DNA of 32,265 nt, taken from the NCBI GenBank assembly GCA_945878515.1, contig CAMCTL010000015.1, positions 1 through 32,265 of the forward strand, in the 5' to 3' direction. Positions 8,049 through 15,313 of the stretch are shown here, in pieces. The position numbers and the translations under genes are program-made. Source of the stretch: Flavobacterium psychrophilum (lineage in GTDB: Bacteria > Bacteroidota > Bacteroidia > Flavobacteriales > Flavobacteriaceae). The notes under the pieces are model-generated. The model made no database searches. It saw only the letters and a program-made list of their open reading frames with translations, and had not been told where the DNA came from. Numbering within the stretch: position 1 is the stretch's first letter; each line of letters opens with the position of its first letter.

Positions 8049-9089
8049 TTATTCCGGAATTTGTTGACTCAAACAATGCAAAGTTCCAAATCCCCAAATC
8101 AAATCAATGGCATTTATTCCGATGATTTCTCTTTCAGGGAAACAATCAGCAATAATGTTCAAAGCGATCCTATCATTGCTATCATTGAATGTTGGCACTA
8201 AAACACAATGGTTTAAAATCAGGAAATTGGCATAACTAGCCGGCAATCGCAATCCATCAAAATCGATGCGTTTTGGCATTGGCAATTGCACTATTTTTGG
8301 AGATTTACCATTTTCCAACTTTGCATTTTGCAATCTTTTTAAGTTGTCTTGCAAAGCTTTATAGTTGTTGTCTTCGGGATTTGTTTCTACAACTGTAACA
8401 ATGGTTTCCTCGTTTACAAACCGACATAAATCGTCAATGTGTCCGTGAGTATCATCGCCTTCGATTCCATCGCCCAACCAAATGACGTTTGTAATTCCCA
8501 AATACTCTTGGAAAATCGATTCATAATCTGCTTTGGTAAAATTAGGATTTCTAATCTGAATATCGGGATGCAATAAACACTCTTCTGATGTAAGCAAAGT
8601 TCCTTTTCCGTTGGTTTCAATCGCTCCGCCTTCAACAATCACTGGTTTTCCGTAGTGTAAAACTTGGGTAACTGGAAGTTTTAGAAATTCGCCCACTTTT
8701 GCAGGAACATTTTTGTCTAAGTTGATGTTTTTATATTTGGCCCAACCGTTAAAATTGAAATTCAAAGCTTCTCTTTTTTCTCCGTTTTGAACAATAATCG
8801 GACCTGAATCCCGCATCCAACTTCTATTGGTTTTATAAATGATGAAAGAAACATTACTCATTTGAACAGTAGCTGTTTCTAACATTTCAACAACTTTTGA
8901 TTTTAATTTTTCATCGGCCACGACTAAAACTACTTGCTCGAAACTAGCTACTTTTTTTATAAATTCGACAAAAGCCCATTGCACGGCTTCGTATTTTCCA
9001 GGCCAATCGTTTCCATTGTGCGGAAAACAAAGCAAAATACCTTGCTGTTTTTCCCATTCTGCTGGGAAACGTCTTTTAGTAGTGGTCAT
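8049..9089 (-). CDS. aguA: Agmatine deiminase
   Basis: A 346-aa enzyme of the guanidino-group-modifying superfamily that hydrolyses agmatine to N-carbamoylputrescine and ammonia, in the arginine-decarboxylase route to putrescine. Motifs: FPAEWEKQQGILLCFPH at the N-terminus, RSWMRDSGP (D94), VEGGAIETNGKGT, the DDTHGHIDDLCRF block with catalytic His, and the nucleophile C339 in GTLHCLSQQIPE at the extreme C-terminus. Length is typical. ATG at 9089 is the only sensible start. The sequence is complete with no missing catalytic residues. Confidence 0.95.
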   Translation of the reverse strand: MTTTKRRFPAEWEKQQGILLCFPHNGNDWPGKYEAVQWAFVEFIKKVASFEQVVLVVADEKLKSKVVEMLETATVQMSNVSFIIYKTNRSWMRDSGPIIVQNGEKREALNFNFNGWAKYKNINLDKNVPAKVGEFLKLPVTQVLHYGKPVIVEGGAIETNGKGTLLTSEECLLHPDIQIRNPNFTKADYESIFQEYLGITNVIWLGDGIEGDDTHGHIDDLCRFVNEETIVTVVETNPEDNNYKALQDNLKRLQNAKLENGKSPKIVQLPMPKRIDFDGLRLPASYANFLILNHCVLVPTFNDSNDRIALNIIADCFPEREIIGINAIDLIWGFGTLHCLSQQIPE

Positions 9090-9116
9090 AAAACGAAGCT
9101 AAAAATTATAAGTGCG

Positions 9117-9124
9117 CAAAGATA
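9117..9124 (-). promoter_or_regulatory. Candidate -7 box (TATCTTTG) for aguA
   Basis: TATCTTTG on the minus strand matches TAnnTTTG and lies 27 bases upstream of the aguA start. The -33 element is not obvious. Confidence 0.4.
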
Positions 9125-9198
9125 AACATTCGAAAGGATAATAAAAATTGGTTCTATTCGGTTTTGTGCGAGCATTTGTTTTTTTGCGCTAATAAAGT

Positions 9199-9816
9199 TT
9201 ATTTTATCAACCCCAATCCTTCGGTCGCCGATTTATCAAATGGGCTATACAATAAAACTCTATAAAATAATTCTTTTGCTTCGCTATATTTTCCAAGATT
9301 ATAATAATTCCAACCACTCATTAGCATTGAATCATAGTCAAATGGATAAAGATTTAAAGCAGTTGATAAATATTTTTCGGCTTTAGCATATTCTTTTTTG
9401 TTGTAATAAATTTGGCCCAATCTAAAATTAGTTAAACTATTTTTGGGGTCAATTTTTAGAATATTCAAATGATTTTTTTCAACTTCGCCCCATTTCTTTT
9501 GAGTTGCTAATGGATTTACAAGAGCCAACAAAGGCTCAACAGATGCGGGCTTGATCTCAGCCGCTTTTTTATAAGCGGCAATAGATTCATCATATCTTTT
9601 TGCTGCATATAAAAGCCACCCTAATCGCAACTGTACAGCATAATTTTGTGATGCATTCAATGACTTCAGTATATCAATAGCCTCGTTGTATTTTTTCCCA
9701 GTTTCGAGAGCGTAACTTTTCGAAAAAGCTTGTACAGTGCCTTTTTGATCTTGGGCATTTGCACATTGACTTCCAACAAATAAAATGACTAGCAATGATT
9801 TTCTTAGAATTTTCAT
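9199..9816 (-). CDS. Secreted tetratricopeptide repeat protein
   Basis: A 205-aa protein with a signal peptide (MKILRKSLLVILFVGSQCANAQ, 1-22) and tandem TPR units covering nearly all the rest: YNEAIDILKSLNASQ, VQLRLGWLLYAAKRYDESIAAYKKAAEIKP, NFRLGQIYYNKKEYAKAEKYLSTALNLYP and LMSGWNYYNLGKYSEAKELFYRVLLYSP. The final unit ends at the C-terminus. TPR proteins are scaffolds for protein-protein contact; the partner is unknown. Its ATG overlaps (ATGA) the stop codon of an upstream decayed reading frame (9813-10013), implying it was once translationally coupled to that gene. Confidence 0.85.
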   Translation of the reverse strand: MKILRKSLLVILFVGSQCANAQDQKGTVQAFSKSYALETGKKYNEAIDILKSLNASQNYAVQLRLGWLLYAAKRYDESIAAYKKAAEIKPASVEPLLALVNPLATQKKWGEVEKNHLNILKIDPKNSLTNFRLGQIYYNKKEYAKAEKYLSTALNLYPFDYDSMLMSGWNYYNLGKYSEAKELFYRVLLYSPFDKSATEGLGLIK

Positions 9817-10013
9817 ACGATTTTTGTTTTTAAAAGATTGTGGTTATAAGTGTAATTTATTGTATAAGTGAATCTAGGATTTACTCCGTTTTGGTAATTT
9901 GCTGCTCTATCCTGAATGCCGTATCTTAAACACAAATCAACCTGTTTGAAATAGAAATTCAAATTGCTTCCCAAATACCAATTGATTATGTTGCATGTTT
10001 TGAAAACAAAAAA
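9813..10013 (-). pseudogene. C-terminal remnant of an outer-membrane-type protein
   Basis: A 66-codon open frame with no usable ATG, bounded upstream by a stop codon and ending in TGA inside the ATGA start of the TPR gene. It encodes alternating aromatic/polar strands such as NWYLGSNLNFYFKQ, LCLRYGIQDRAANYQNG and NPRFTYTINYTYN, the look of the final strands of a beta-barrel. No start, no N-terminal part and no signal peptide are visible. I read it as the tail of a gene whose front was deleted. Identity of the parent is not known; chance coding is possible. Confidence 0.4.
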
Positions 10014-10060
10014 TCAGTTGAACAAATAGACAACAAATACTTAAAAAAACAGCAATTTTT

Positions 10061-10513
10061 TTAATCACGTTTCGGTGGTTTTGGTGAAAATAGTCTTGAA
10101 AGTTCGGCGGTCAAATCCGTATAATTTTGCATTTGATCTTTTCGACATACTTTTTTAATGTCTTGAAAATGTTTAAAATGAGTGGCTTCTATTTGCTTTT
10201 GGAACACTGAAATAATGGTGATTAAACTATCATTTGTTTTCTCTTCAATCTCATTTTTTATCAGTTGAGCATACAATTCCTTTTTTGTATTTCTGATTTT
10301 TTCATCCAATTCATTAATTTGACCACGATGCCAAAAAATTAATTGTTCGTATTCTTTTTGTTGGTTTTCATCAAATTGTAATTTTTCGATGATGATTTTA
10401 CGAGGTTCCGCTCGGTGTCTGGCTTCAGGTCTAGATACCACAAATCCGATGGTTGCCAGATTAAGCACCAAAAGTGCAATCACTGCGTAGGTTAATATTT
10501 TAATTTTGTCCAT
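10061..10513 (-). CDS. Spy/CpxP-like periplasmic protein (heavy-metal-sensor type)
   Basis: A 150-aa protein with one N-terminal membrane segment (IKILTYAVIALLVLNLATIGFVV, about 4-26) and a long helical, charged periplasmic domain. The FDENQQKEYEQL segment corresponds to the LTxxQ-type repeat of Spy/CpxP and CnrX-like proteins. These act as periplasmic chaperones or stress sensors. The ATG at 10513 is chosen because it precedes the membrane helix; the frame continues upstream through the anti-sigma gene. It follows that gene by seven bases and completes a sigma/anti-sigma/periplasmic-sensor operon. Confidence 0.65.
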   Translation of the reverse strand: MDKIKILTYAVIALLVLNLATIGFVVSRPEARHRAEPRKIIIEKLQFDENQQKEYEQLIFWHRGQINELDEKIRNTKKELYAQLIKNEIEEKTNDSLITIISVFQKQIEATHFKHFQDIKKVCRKDQMQNYTDLTAELSRLFSPKPPKRD

Positions 10514-10520
10514 AATCGAT

Positions 10521-10784
10521 TTAATAAAGTTGATTCGATTTTGCAATTGTTGACGCAAGAACTTCTGTTTGGCTTTCCTTACTATTGGCTTCACCAAAGA
10601 CGAACTTCATATTTAATGACACTAAAATAAGAAAGGAAGCCGCCGCAAACCAAATCCAACGACTGGAAAGTTTAGTATCGTTAATCCTGTTTTGAATTCT
10701 AAAAAATAGCGCATCATCGGGACTGATTTTTACCATTCCTTCAGTGCTGTTTAACACTTCATTGAGCCATTGTTCTTTTTCCAT
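10521..10784 (-). CDS. Small membrane anti-sigma-like protein
   Basis: An 87-aa protein (97 aa if a TTG at 10814 is used) with a cytoplasmic N-terminal helix (EKEQWLNEVLNSTEGMVKISPDDALFFRIQNRI) and one membrane segment (WIWFAAASFLILVSLNMKFVF). It lies directly downstream of an ECF sigma factor, the standard place for its antagonist. It lacks the HxxxCxxC zinc motif of ZAS-type anti-sigma factors. The ATG at 10784 is the first in frame. The assignment rests mainly on context and topology. Confidence 0.65.
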   Translation of the reverse strand: MEKEQWLNEVLNSTEGMVKISPDDALFFRIQNRINDTKLSSRWIWFAAASFLILVSLNMKFVFGEANSKESQTEVLASTIAKSNQLY

Positions 10785-10848
10785 TTGTTCCGAATTTAGT
10801 TCAGAATCTTTCAATTCTGTTCTTATTTATATTAGACGATATTAAGTA

Positions 10849-11394
10849 TTATTTCTTGCGATAGACTTCAAACTTTTTAGATAATTTTTCTTTAAGACTG
10901 GATTTTGCTCTGAAAATCAAAGACTCGACTGATGAAATACTCACTTCTAAGATCACTGAAATTTCAGGATTCGATAAACCATCCATTTTAGAAAGGATGA
11001 AGGCCGCTTTTTGGTTTTCGGATAATTCATTGATAACTCCGTACAGCAGCTCCGCTTTTTCTTTGTTTTCCAACAAGATTCCGGGATGTTCAAAATTAGA
11101 AATGTTTTGTAGTTCAAAATCCTTATCCGTTTTCTTTCCAAAAATAAAAAGACGCTTTTTGCTGCTTTTGCGTTTAATGAAATCCAAACATTTGTTGATA
11201 GTTATTCGATAAATCCAGGTTTTAAGTTCCGAATTTTTATTGAATTGGGCTATAGAATGGTGCACTTGTACAAACACATCCTGCGTGATTTCCTCGGCAT
11301 CTTCTTTGTTTTGCAAATAATTGAGCGCAACATTATAAACCAACACTTTGTATTGGTCATAAATTTTTCTGAACTCATTTTGATTACCGCTCAA
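10849..11394 (-). CDS. ECF-family RNA polymerase sigma factor
   Basis: A 181-aa sigma-70 family factor with only regions 2 and 4. Region 2 covers about residues 7-75 (FRKIYDQYKVLVYNVAL, DAEEITQDVFVQVHHSI, LKTWIYRITINKCLDFIKR). Region 4 covers about 115-172 (LSENQKAAFILSKMDGLSNPEISVILEVSISSVESLIFRAKSSLKEKL), including the helix-turn-helix. No in-frame ATG precedes region 2: the only canonical-type start after the upstream stop is the TTG at 11394, which gives a complete region 2. The gene heads an operon with a membrane anti-sigma and a Spy/CpxP-like protein, suggesting an envelope-stress switch. No TAnnTTTG promoter was seen, consistent with possible autoregulation by itself. Confidence 0.9.
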   Translation of the reverse strand: MSGNQNEFRKIYDQYKVLVYNVALNYLQNKEDAEEITQDVFVQVHHSIAQFNKNSELKTWIYRITINKCLDFIKRKSSKKRLFIFGKKTDKDFELQNISNFEHPGILLENKEKAELLYGVINELSENQKAAFILSKMDGLSNPEISVILEVSISSVESLIFRAKSSLKEKLSKKFEVYRKK

Positions 11395-11472
11395 TTGGGA
11401 AAATTATTTTTTTAAGACTAATTTATTTTTGTAAGGTTTAATTTGTAGATGATTGTACTTTATCTCACCAAC

Positions 11473-11507
11473 AAAGCCCTGATTTTTTTAAGAAAAAACA
11501 GGGCTTT
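11473..11507. terminator. Hairpin terminator between operons
   Basis: Perfect 9-bp stem AAAGCCCTG / CAGGGCTTT (11473-11481 with 11499-11507), extended by paired T and A runs inside. It lies just beyond the stop of the 11530-12228 gene (minus strand) and upstream of the sigma factor operon. It lacks a long U-tail but has the form of common flavobacterial terminators. Confidence 0.65.
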
Positions 11508-11529
11508 ATCACAAATAAACAACATCAAT

Positions 11530-12228
11530 TTATGGCGATACAGGTGGTATTGCGGTTTCGTCAGTGCCGCTTGGAGTGTCATAAATAACATAGTCGTTGT
11601 ATTTTGCTTCGCTTTTTGTAATCCAAATATCTTTGCCCGTATCGGCATATTTTACCACTAGATCATACAAATTATTAGCTAAAATAATTCTGGTTTCGGT
11701 AGCATTATCGCGATTTTTTATGGCTTTCTTTTGCTCGTCTATAGCCACATCAAGTTCAGTTCTAGCGGTGGTCATTAACGCAATTTTTGCAGTAGTAACA
11801 CCTTCTCCGGCTAGTTCTGTCACATATTTTGTGGCGGTATCAATCATTGCTTTTGCACTTCGTACCAAATCAGAATCGGTTTGTTTGGTCAGGTTTATAT
11901 CGCCAAATTCTCTAAATTTTCCTGTTTTTTCGCCAAAAGTGTTTTTTGCAGCCAAAAACACGGTGCGCATTTGAGTTTCTAAACTGTCTCTAGCGGCATC
12001 TTTGGTTTCGGTGGTGCTCATCTTTATGCCCAACAATTCTGTATCGGACGGAAAATTTTCAACGGCATCAATCGCAGCTTGCAATGCTGTTTTTTTGGCC
12101 GCATTAAAACCCCGATCGGTAAATTCTGCAATATCTCGTTCAATTAATCCAATCAATTCATCTGCCAATTGCTTTAGAAAACTAAAAGCGAAATTAAATT
12201 TTGCTACAATCATTTCTTTTTTTGCCAT
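11530..12228 (-). CDS. Uncharacterised 232-aa helical protein
   Basis: I do not recognise a named family. The protein has no signal peptide or membrane segment and is predominantly helical and rich in Ala, Thr, Lys, Asp and Glu. Segments such as FNAAKKTALQAAIDAV, KDAARDSLETQMRTVFLAAK, VRSAKAMIDTATKYVTELAG and TTARTELDVAIDEQKKAIKNRD look like long amphipathic helices that recur with related spacing, suggesting a helical bundle. The C-terminus changes character: NDYVIYDTPSGTDETAIPPVSP is flexible and proline-rich. The ATG at 12228 is well placed behind a good promoter. It is monocistronic, with a hairpin after it. A structural or stress protein is possible but not shown. Confidence 0.75.
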   Translation of the reverse strand: MAKKEMIVAKFNFAFSFLKQLADELIGLIERDIAEFTDRGFNAAKKTALQAAIDAVENFPSDTELLGIKMSTTETKDAARDSLETQMRTVFLAAKNTFGEKTGKFREFGDINLTKQTDSDLVRSAKAMIDTATKYVTELAGEGVTTAKIALMTTARTELDVAIDEQKKAIKNRDNATETRIILANNLYDLVVKYADTGKDIWITKSEAKYNDYVIYDTPSGTDETAIPPVSP

Positions 12229-12248
12229 AATAATAAAGTTTTATAGTT

Positions 12249-12261
12249 AGTACTGAGTACT
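12249..12261. promoter_or_regulatory. AGTACT-G-AGTACT operator-like repeat
   Basis: Two copies of the self-palindromic hexamer AGTACT separated by one base lie at the predicted transcription start of the 232-aa protein gene. Position and symmetry suggest a repressor site, but no regulator is identified. Confidence 0.35.
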
Positions 12262-12265
12262 TTAT

Positions 12266-12297
12266 CAAAAGTATAAATAAAATTTTGAAACTGCAAA
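12266..12297 (-). promoter_or_regulatory. Promoter TTTG-N20-TACTTTTG
   Basis: On the minus strand TTTG (12294-12297) and TACTTTTG (12266-12273) are separated by exactly 20 bases, a full consensus Bacteroidota promoter. It points at the 232-aa protein gene, whose start is 37 bases downstream. Confidence 0.65.
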
Positions 12298-12437
12298 TTT
12301 TTTTTTTACTTTATTTAGAACTATTTTATATTTTAACAGCAATGCATTTATGATAATACATCAAATTTTATTTTATATAAAATAATTTTTTACTTTTTAC
12401 AACAATTTTTTTAATAAATATGTTAAAATTTACGAAA

Positions 12438-12626
12438 GATATTCACACGGAGTAAAAAGATATTCACACGGAGTGAAAATTTACTACTGAGGACTAAAAA
12501 TTTACTAGTACGGAGTGAAAATTTGTTATTGCGGAGAAAAAATTTGTACGTTCTAATTAGAAAGTTACTATTTCTGATAGAAAATTGGCTACTACATAGT
12601 AAAAAGTTGGATGTAAATAGTTAAAA
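12438..12626. repeat. Degenerate 21-bp tandem repeat, nine units, phased A-tracts
   Basis: Nine consecutive 21-bp units can be laid out without gaps; nearly every one ends in a run of three to six A residues. The first two units are almost identical (GATATTCACACGGAGT followed by A-run) and similarity decays to the right, a tenth unit being doubtful. Period 21 equals two helical turns, so the A-tracts are in phase. On the minus strand one frame stays open through about eight units, giving a seven-residue repeat beginning with Phe, but with no start codon. Confidence 0.7.
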
Positions 12627-12724
12627 TTTATTTATTTTATTAAAATTGAAAGTGTTTTTAGATGCATAATGACACAATAGAGGAAGAATGAATAGGTAGG
12701 AAATAGATTTTTAAGTTTTTTTTA

Positions 12725-12732
12725 TATATTTG
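12725..12732 (+). promoter_or_regulatory. Candidate -7 box (TATATTTG) for the exonuclease gene
   Basis: TATATTTG matches TAnnTTTG, but no TTTG lies 17-20 bases upstream, and the leader to the ATG at 12854 would be about 115 bases. Weak candidate. Confidence 0.3.
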
Positions 12733-12853
12733 AGAAATAATTCAACGCTTCCGACTAGCGACTATCTAACCAATTTTGGGTGTATATGCACAGGTTTGTA
12801 GCTTATAATTATGAGTTGTGGGCAATATTACCAAAACAAAAACGTAAAGGACA

Positions 12854-14020
12854 ATGCTTAACTGGTTTAAAAAAGAGAAAGCAATTGAAAATCCAATCGA
12901 GATTTCAATAACTGGAATTAATCCTCAGACAGAAAACGAATTCTTATTTTATGATTTTGTTGAAAGGCAATATTCTCCGCATTTAGAAAAATGGTTTGAA
13001 AAAGCCAAACAGACAGGTTTGAAGTTTAAACCTCAATATGAATATGCAATTCAACAAAAAGTGACATACAATAACTTTAAAAATCCTCATTCATTTCCAG
13101 AGTATTTTGAAAATAAATTTGATTTTATTGCTATTGATTTTGAAACTGCAAACAAAAATAGAATTAGTGCTTGTGCTATTGGTTTAGTTTTTATCAAAGA
13201 CTTTAAAATTGTATTTTCTAAAAAACATTTTATAAAGCCACCAAAAGGCGAAGAATTCTCATCATTCCATTCCAACATTCATAAAATTTATGAAGAAGAT
13301 ATTGAACACAGTTTTACTTTTCAAGAACTTTGGGAAGATGAATTTTCAAAATACTTTAATGACAATTTAGTCGTATTTCATAACGCAAGTATGGATTTGA
13401 GCATTTTAAAAAACTTGTTTGAACATTTTTCAATATCAAACTTTGATATTGATTACATAGATACAATGCAACTTGCTGAAAAAAGTGGAAATCCAAAAAA
13501 ACTAGCAGAACTTGCTGAAAAATTTGGTATTGAAATTGAAAACCACCACGACCCAGTTTCAGACGCAAAAGCTTGTGCATTGATTTATAATGAACTTATT
13601 GATATTTATCCAAAACATAAAGATTTAGTAAGAACATTAAATAACTTGAAATCTAATTCTACCGTTGACAATTATTTTGTTAAACAAGCAACAGAAGATG
13701 TGAAAACTGAAAATCTAGATTTTGTAAATCGTTATAAAATTTCATCAGCTCAATTAGATGAAATGGAAATTGAAAAGAATAATTTTGTTGTAACAGGAAA
13801 ATTTATATTTGGCAGAGAAAATGTTGAGAATTTAATTTTAAATAACGGTGGATTTTTAAAGCCAGCAATAACAAGTAAAATAAACTATGTGATTATTGGA
13901 GAAGATTATGGTTGGTCAAAAATTCAAAAAATACACGAATTAAATACAAATAAGAAAACCGCAATTAGAATATTAACCGAAGTGGAATTGAAATTACTAA
14001 TAAAAAAATACGGCACATGA
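12854..14020 (+). CDS. DnaQ-type 3'-5' exonuclease with C-terminal BRCT domain
   Basis: A 388-aa protein. Residues 1-85 form an N-terminal part I do not recognise. A DEDDh exonuclease domain follows: AIDFETAN with D95 and E97, VVFHNASMDLSIL with D181, and HHDPVSDAKAC with H232 and D237, all five catalytic residues present. Residues about 295-388 look like a BRCT domain (NNFVVTGKFIFGRENVENLILNNGGFL, then KINYVIIGEDYGWSKIQKIHEL). Related exonuclease-BRCT proteins are usually annotated as DNA polymerase III epsilon-like; the role is probably DNA end processing or repair. It stands alone on the plus strand next to an Rpn nuclease and a toxin-antitoxin pair, an accessory-type setting. Confidence 0.85.
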   Translation: MLNWFKKEKAIENPIEISITGINPQTENEFLFYDFVERQYSPHLEKWFEKAKQTGLKFKPQYEYAIQQKVTYNNFKNPHSFPEYFENKFDFIAIDFETANKNRISACAIGLVFIKDFKIVFSKKHFIKPPKGEEFSSFHSNIHKIYEEDIEHSFTFQELWEDEFSKYFNDNLVVFHNASMDLSILKNLFEHFSISNFDIDYIDTMQLAEKSGNPKKLAELAEKFGIEIENHHDPVSDAKACALIYNELIDIYPKHKDLVRTLNNLKSNSTVDNYFVKQATEDVKTENLDFVNRYKISSAQLDEMEIEKNNFVVTGKFIFGRENVENLILNNGGFLKPAITSKINYVIIGEDYGWSKIQKIHELNTNKKTAIRILTEVELKLLIKKYGT

Positions 14021-14070
14021 CAGTCCCGCTGGTTCGGATATAAATCAACTCCCCTCAACCATTTTTTACG

Positions 14071-14078
14071 TAAATTTG
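14071..14078 (+). promoter_or_regulatory. Candidate -7 box (TAAATTTG) for the Rpn gene
   Basis: TAAATTTG matches TAnnTTTG and ends 21 bases before the ATG at 14100. No -33 TTTG at the expected distance. Confidence 0.4.
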
Positions 14079-14099
14079 CATCATTAAATTACAGAAATA

Positions 14100-15017
14100 A
14101 TGAGTAAAAAATTAATATCTTTTGATTGGGCTATAAAAAGACTTTTAAGAAACAAAGCTAACTTTGTGGTGCTCGAAGGCTTTTTGAGCGAATTATTGTT
14201 TGATAATATCAAAATCGAACATATTCTCGAAAGTGAAGGCAATCAAGAAACCGAAGACGACAAGTTTAATCGTGTAGATATTCTTACTCACAATTCAAAA
14301 AATGAATTAATTATCATAGAAATTCAAAGTACCTACGAAATTGATTATTTTGCTTCGCCCGTTCGCTATCGCTCGGGTCAGAGAATGGCTCACGGCACAT
14401 CAAAAGCCATTTCGGAAAATCATAAATTTGGTGATAAATATTTAAACATTAAGAAAGTAATTTCCATCAATATTGTTTACTTTGATGTGGGACAAGGAGA
14501 AGATTATATTTACCGTGGTAGAACAGATTTTATAGGCATACACCAAAATGATATTTTAAGTTTGTCAGAAAAACAAAAACAAACGTTTGTAAAACAAGAA
14601 GTTGCTGATATTTTTCCAGAATATTATCTATTGAAAGTAAATCAGTTTAATGATATTGCAAAAGATACGCTTGACGAATGGGTTTATTTCCTAAAAAATA
14701 GCGAAGTAAAAGACGACTTTAAAGCAAAAGGATTAAAAGAAGCCAACGAAGTCTTGGACATTATGCGTCTTGAAAAAGAAGATCAATATGGCTATAACCG
14801 CTATATGGATAGTTTGAGTTTAAAAGAAAGCGAAATGTTTTCATTACAAAATGAAGCGGAGTTTAAAATCAAAGAAAATATCGCAATTAATGGAATTTTG
14901 AAAGGTTACAACAGCCAAACAATCTCTGACTTGACAGGCTTAACAATAAATCAAATTGAAAAATTGAGACTTGAGAGCCCTAACCAAACAGGGGAAACAA
15001 ACGTAACGGATAATTAA
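14100..15017 (+). CDS. Rpn family recombination-promoting nuclease / PD-(D/E)XK transposase-like protein
   Basis: A 305-aa protein of the Rpn/YhgA-like family (PD-(D/E)XK nuclease family transposase). The N-terminal DWAIKRLLRN and FLSELLF segments are family hallmarks. The nuclease core is RVDILTHNSKNELIIIEIQ with D60, E74 and Q76 (the E-x-Q form usual in this family). The C-terminal part contains KDTLDEWVYFLKN and a terminal helix-turn-helix-like segment (YNSQTISDLTGLTINQIEKLR, about 269-290). E. coli members are DNA endonucleases that stimulate RecA-independent recombination. The length is complete. No terminal inverted repeats flank it, so it is not a recognisable insertion sequence. Confidence 0.88.
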   Translation: MSKKLISFDWAIKRLLRNKANFVVLEGFLSELLFDNIKIEHILESEGNQETEDDKFNRVDILTHNSKNELIIIEIQSTYEIDYFASPVRYRSGQRMAHGTSKAISENHKFGDKYLNIKKVISINIVYFDVGQGEDYIYRGRTDFIGIHQNDILSLSEKQKQTFVKQEVADIFPEYYLLKVNQFNDIAKDTLDEWVYFLKNSEVKDDFKAKGLKEANEVLDIMRLEKEDQYGYNRYMDSLSLKESEMFSLQNEAEFKIKENIAINGILKGYNSQTISDLTGLTINQIEKLRLESPNQTGETNVTDN

Positions 15018-15020
15018 ATC

Positions 15021-15173
15021 CCCCGCTCCCGCTCAAATCCCTTCGTGTGGAAAGCATGATGTCCAACAAAAATTATAATTTATAGTTTAAACGAGCGAGA
15101 CAGTAGCATTTAGTTTTGGGCTATATATCGAAAACTAAAAAGTCCAGAAAGAAATTTTTATCTAAATTTGAAA
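15021..15173. repeat. 153-bp direct repeat, left copy (flanks higBA)
   Basis: Begins CCCCGCTC and ends TAAATTTGAAA, three bases after the Rpn stop codon. It matches 16014-16166 along its whole length with only scattered substitutions and balanced small gaps; both copies are 153 bp. Shared blocks include TGGAAAGCATGATGTCCAAC and GTTTAAACGAGCGAGAC. This copy has lost the hairpin seen in the right copy (CACGCG...CGCGTG). Confidence 0.85.
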
Positions 15174-15277
15174 TTAAGTTATTCAAATTCATATACTTAG
15201 CCAAGATGAAAAACATTGTGCGATATAATATTTCGACATTCTGCTAAAAAGAAATATTCAAAAAAACATCAAAAACA

Positions 15278-15309
15278 TTTGCGATTAGTTAACTTTTGAG
15301 ATAACTTTG
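15278..15309 (+). promoter_or_regulatory. higBA promoter, TTTG-N20-TAACTTTG
   Basis: TTTG (15278-15281) and TAACTTTG (15302-15309) are separated by 20 bases, a full match to the Bacteroidota consensus. The higB ATG begins only four bases later, so transcription should start at or next to the start codon. Confidence 0.7.
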
Positions 15310-15313
15310 TAAA

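Larger units (their letters stand above)
12229..12853. other. 625-bp non-coding region left of the accessory genes
   Basis: Very AT-rich. From left it holds the promoter and AGTACT repeat of the 232-aa gene, an A/T-run segment (about 12298-12437), the 21-bp repeat array, and about 220 bp leading to the exonuclease gene. The only other signal is TATATTTG at 12725-12732, a possible -7 box. The 12747-12830 stretch is slightly richer in GC and matches nothing I know. Confidence 0.6.

Noticed and set aside
10514..10597. N-terminal extension of the Spy/CpxP-like protein
   Set aside because: The extension overlaps the anti-sigma coding region in another frame; the ATG at 10513 directly precedes the membrane helix.
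12438..12626. CRISPR-like repeat array
   Set aside because: Units are 21 bp, degenerate and contiguous, with no spacers and no cas genes.
14100..15017. Complete insertion sequence around the Rpn gene
   Set aside because: No terminal inverted repeats or target duplications were seen at its edges, and the 153-bp repeats lie only to its right.
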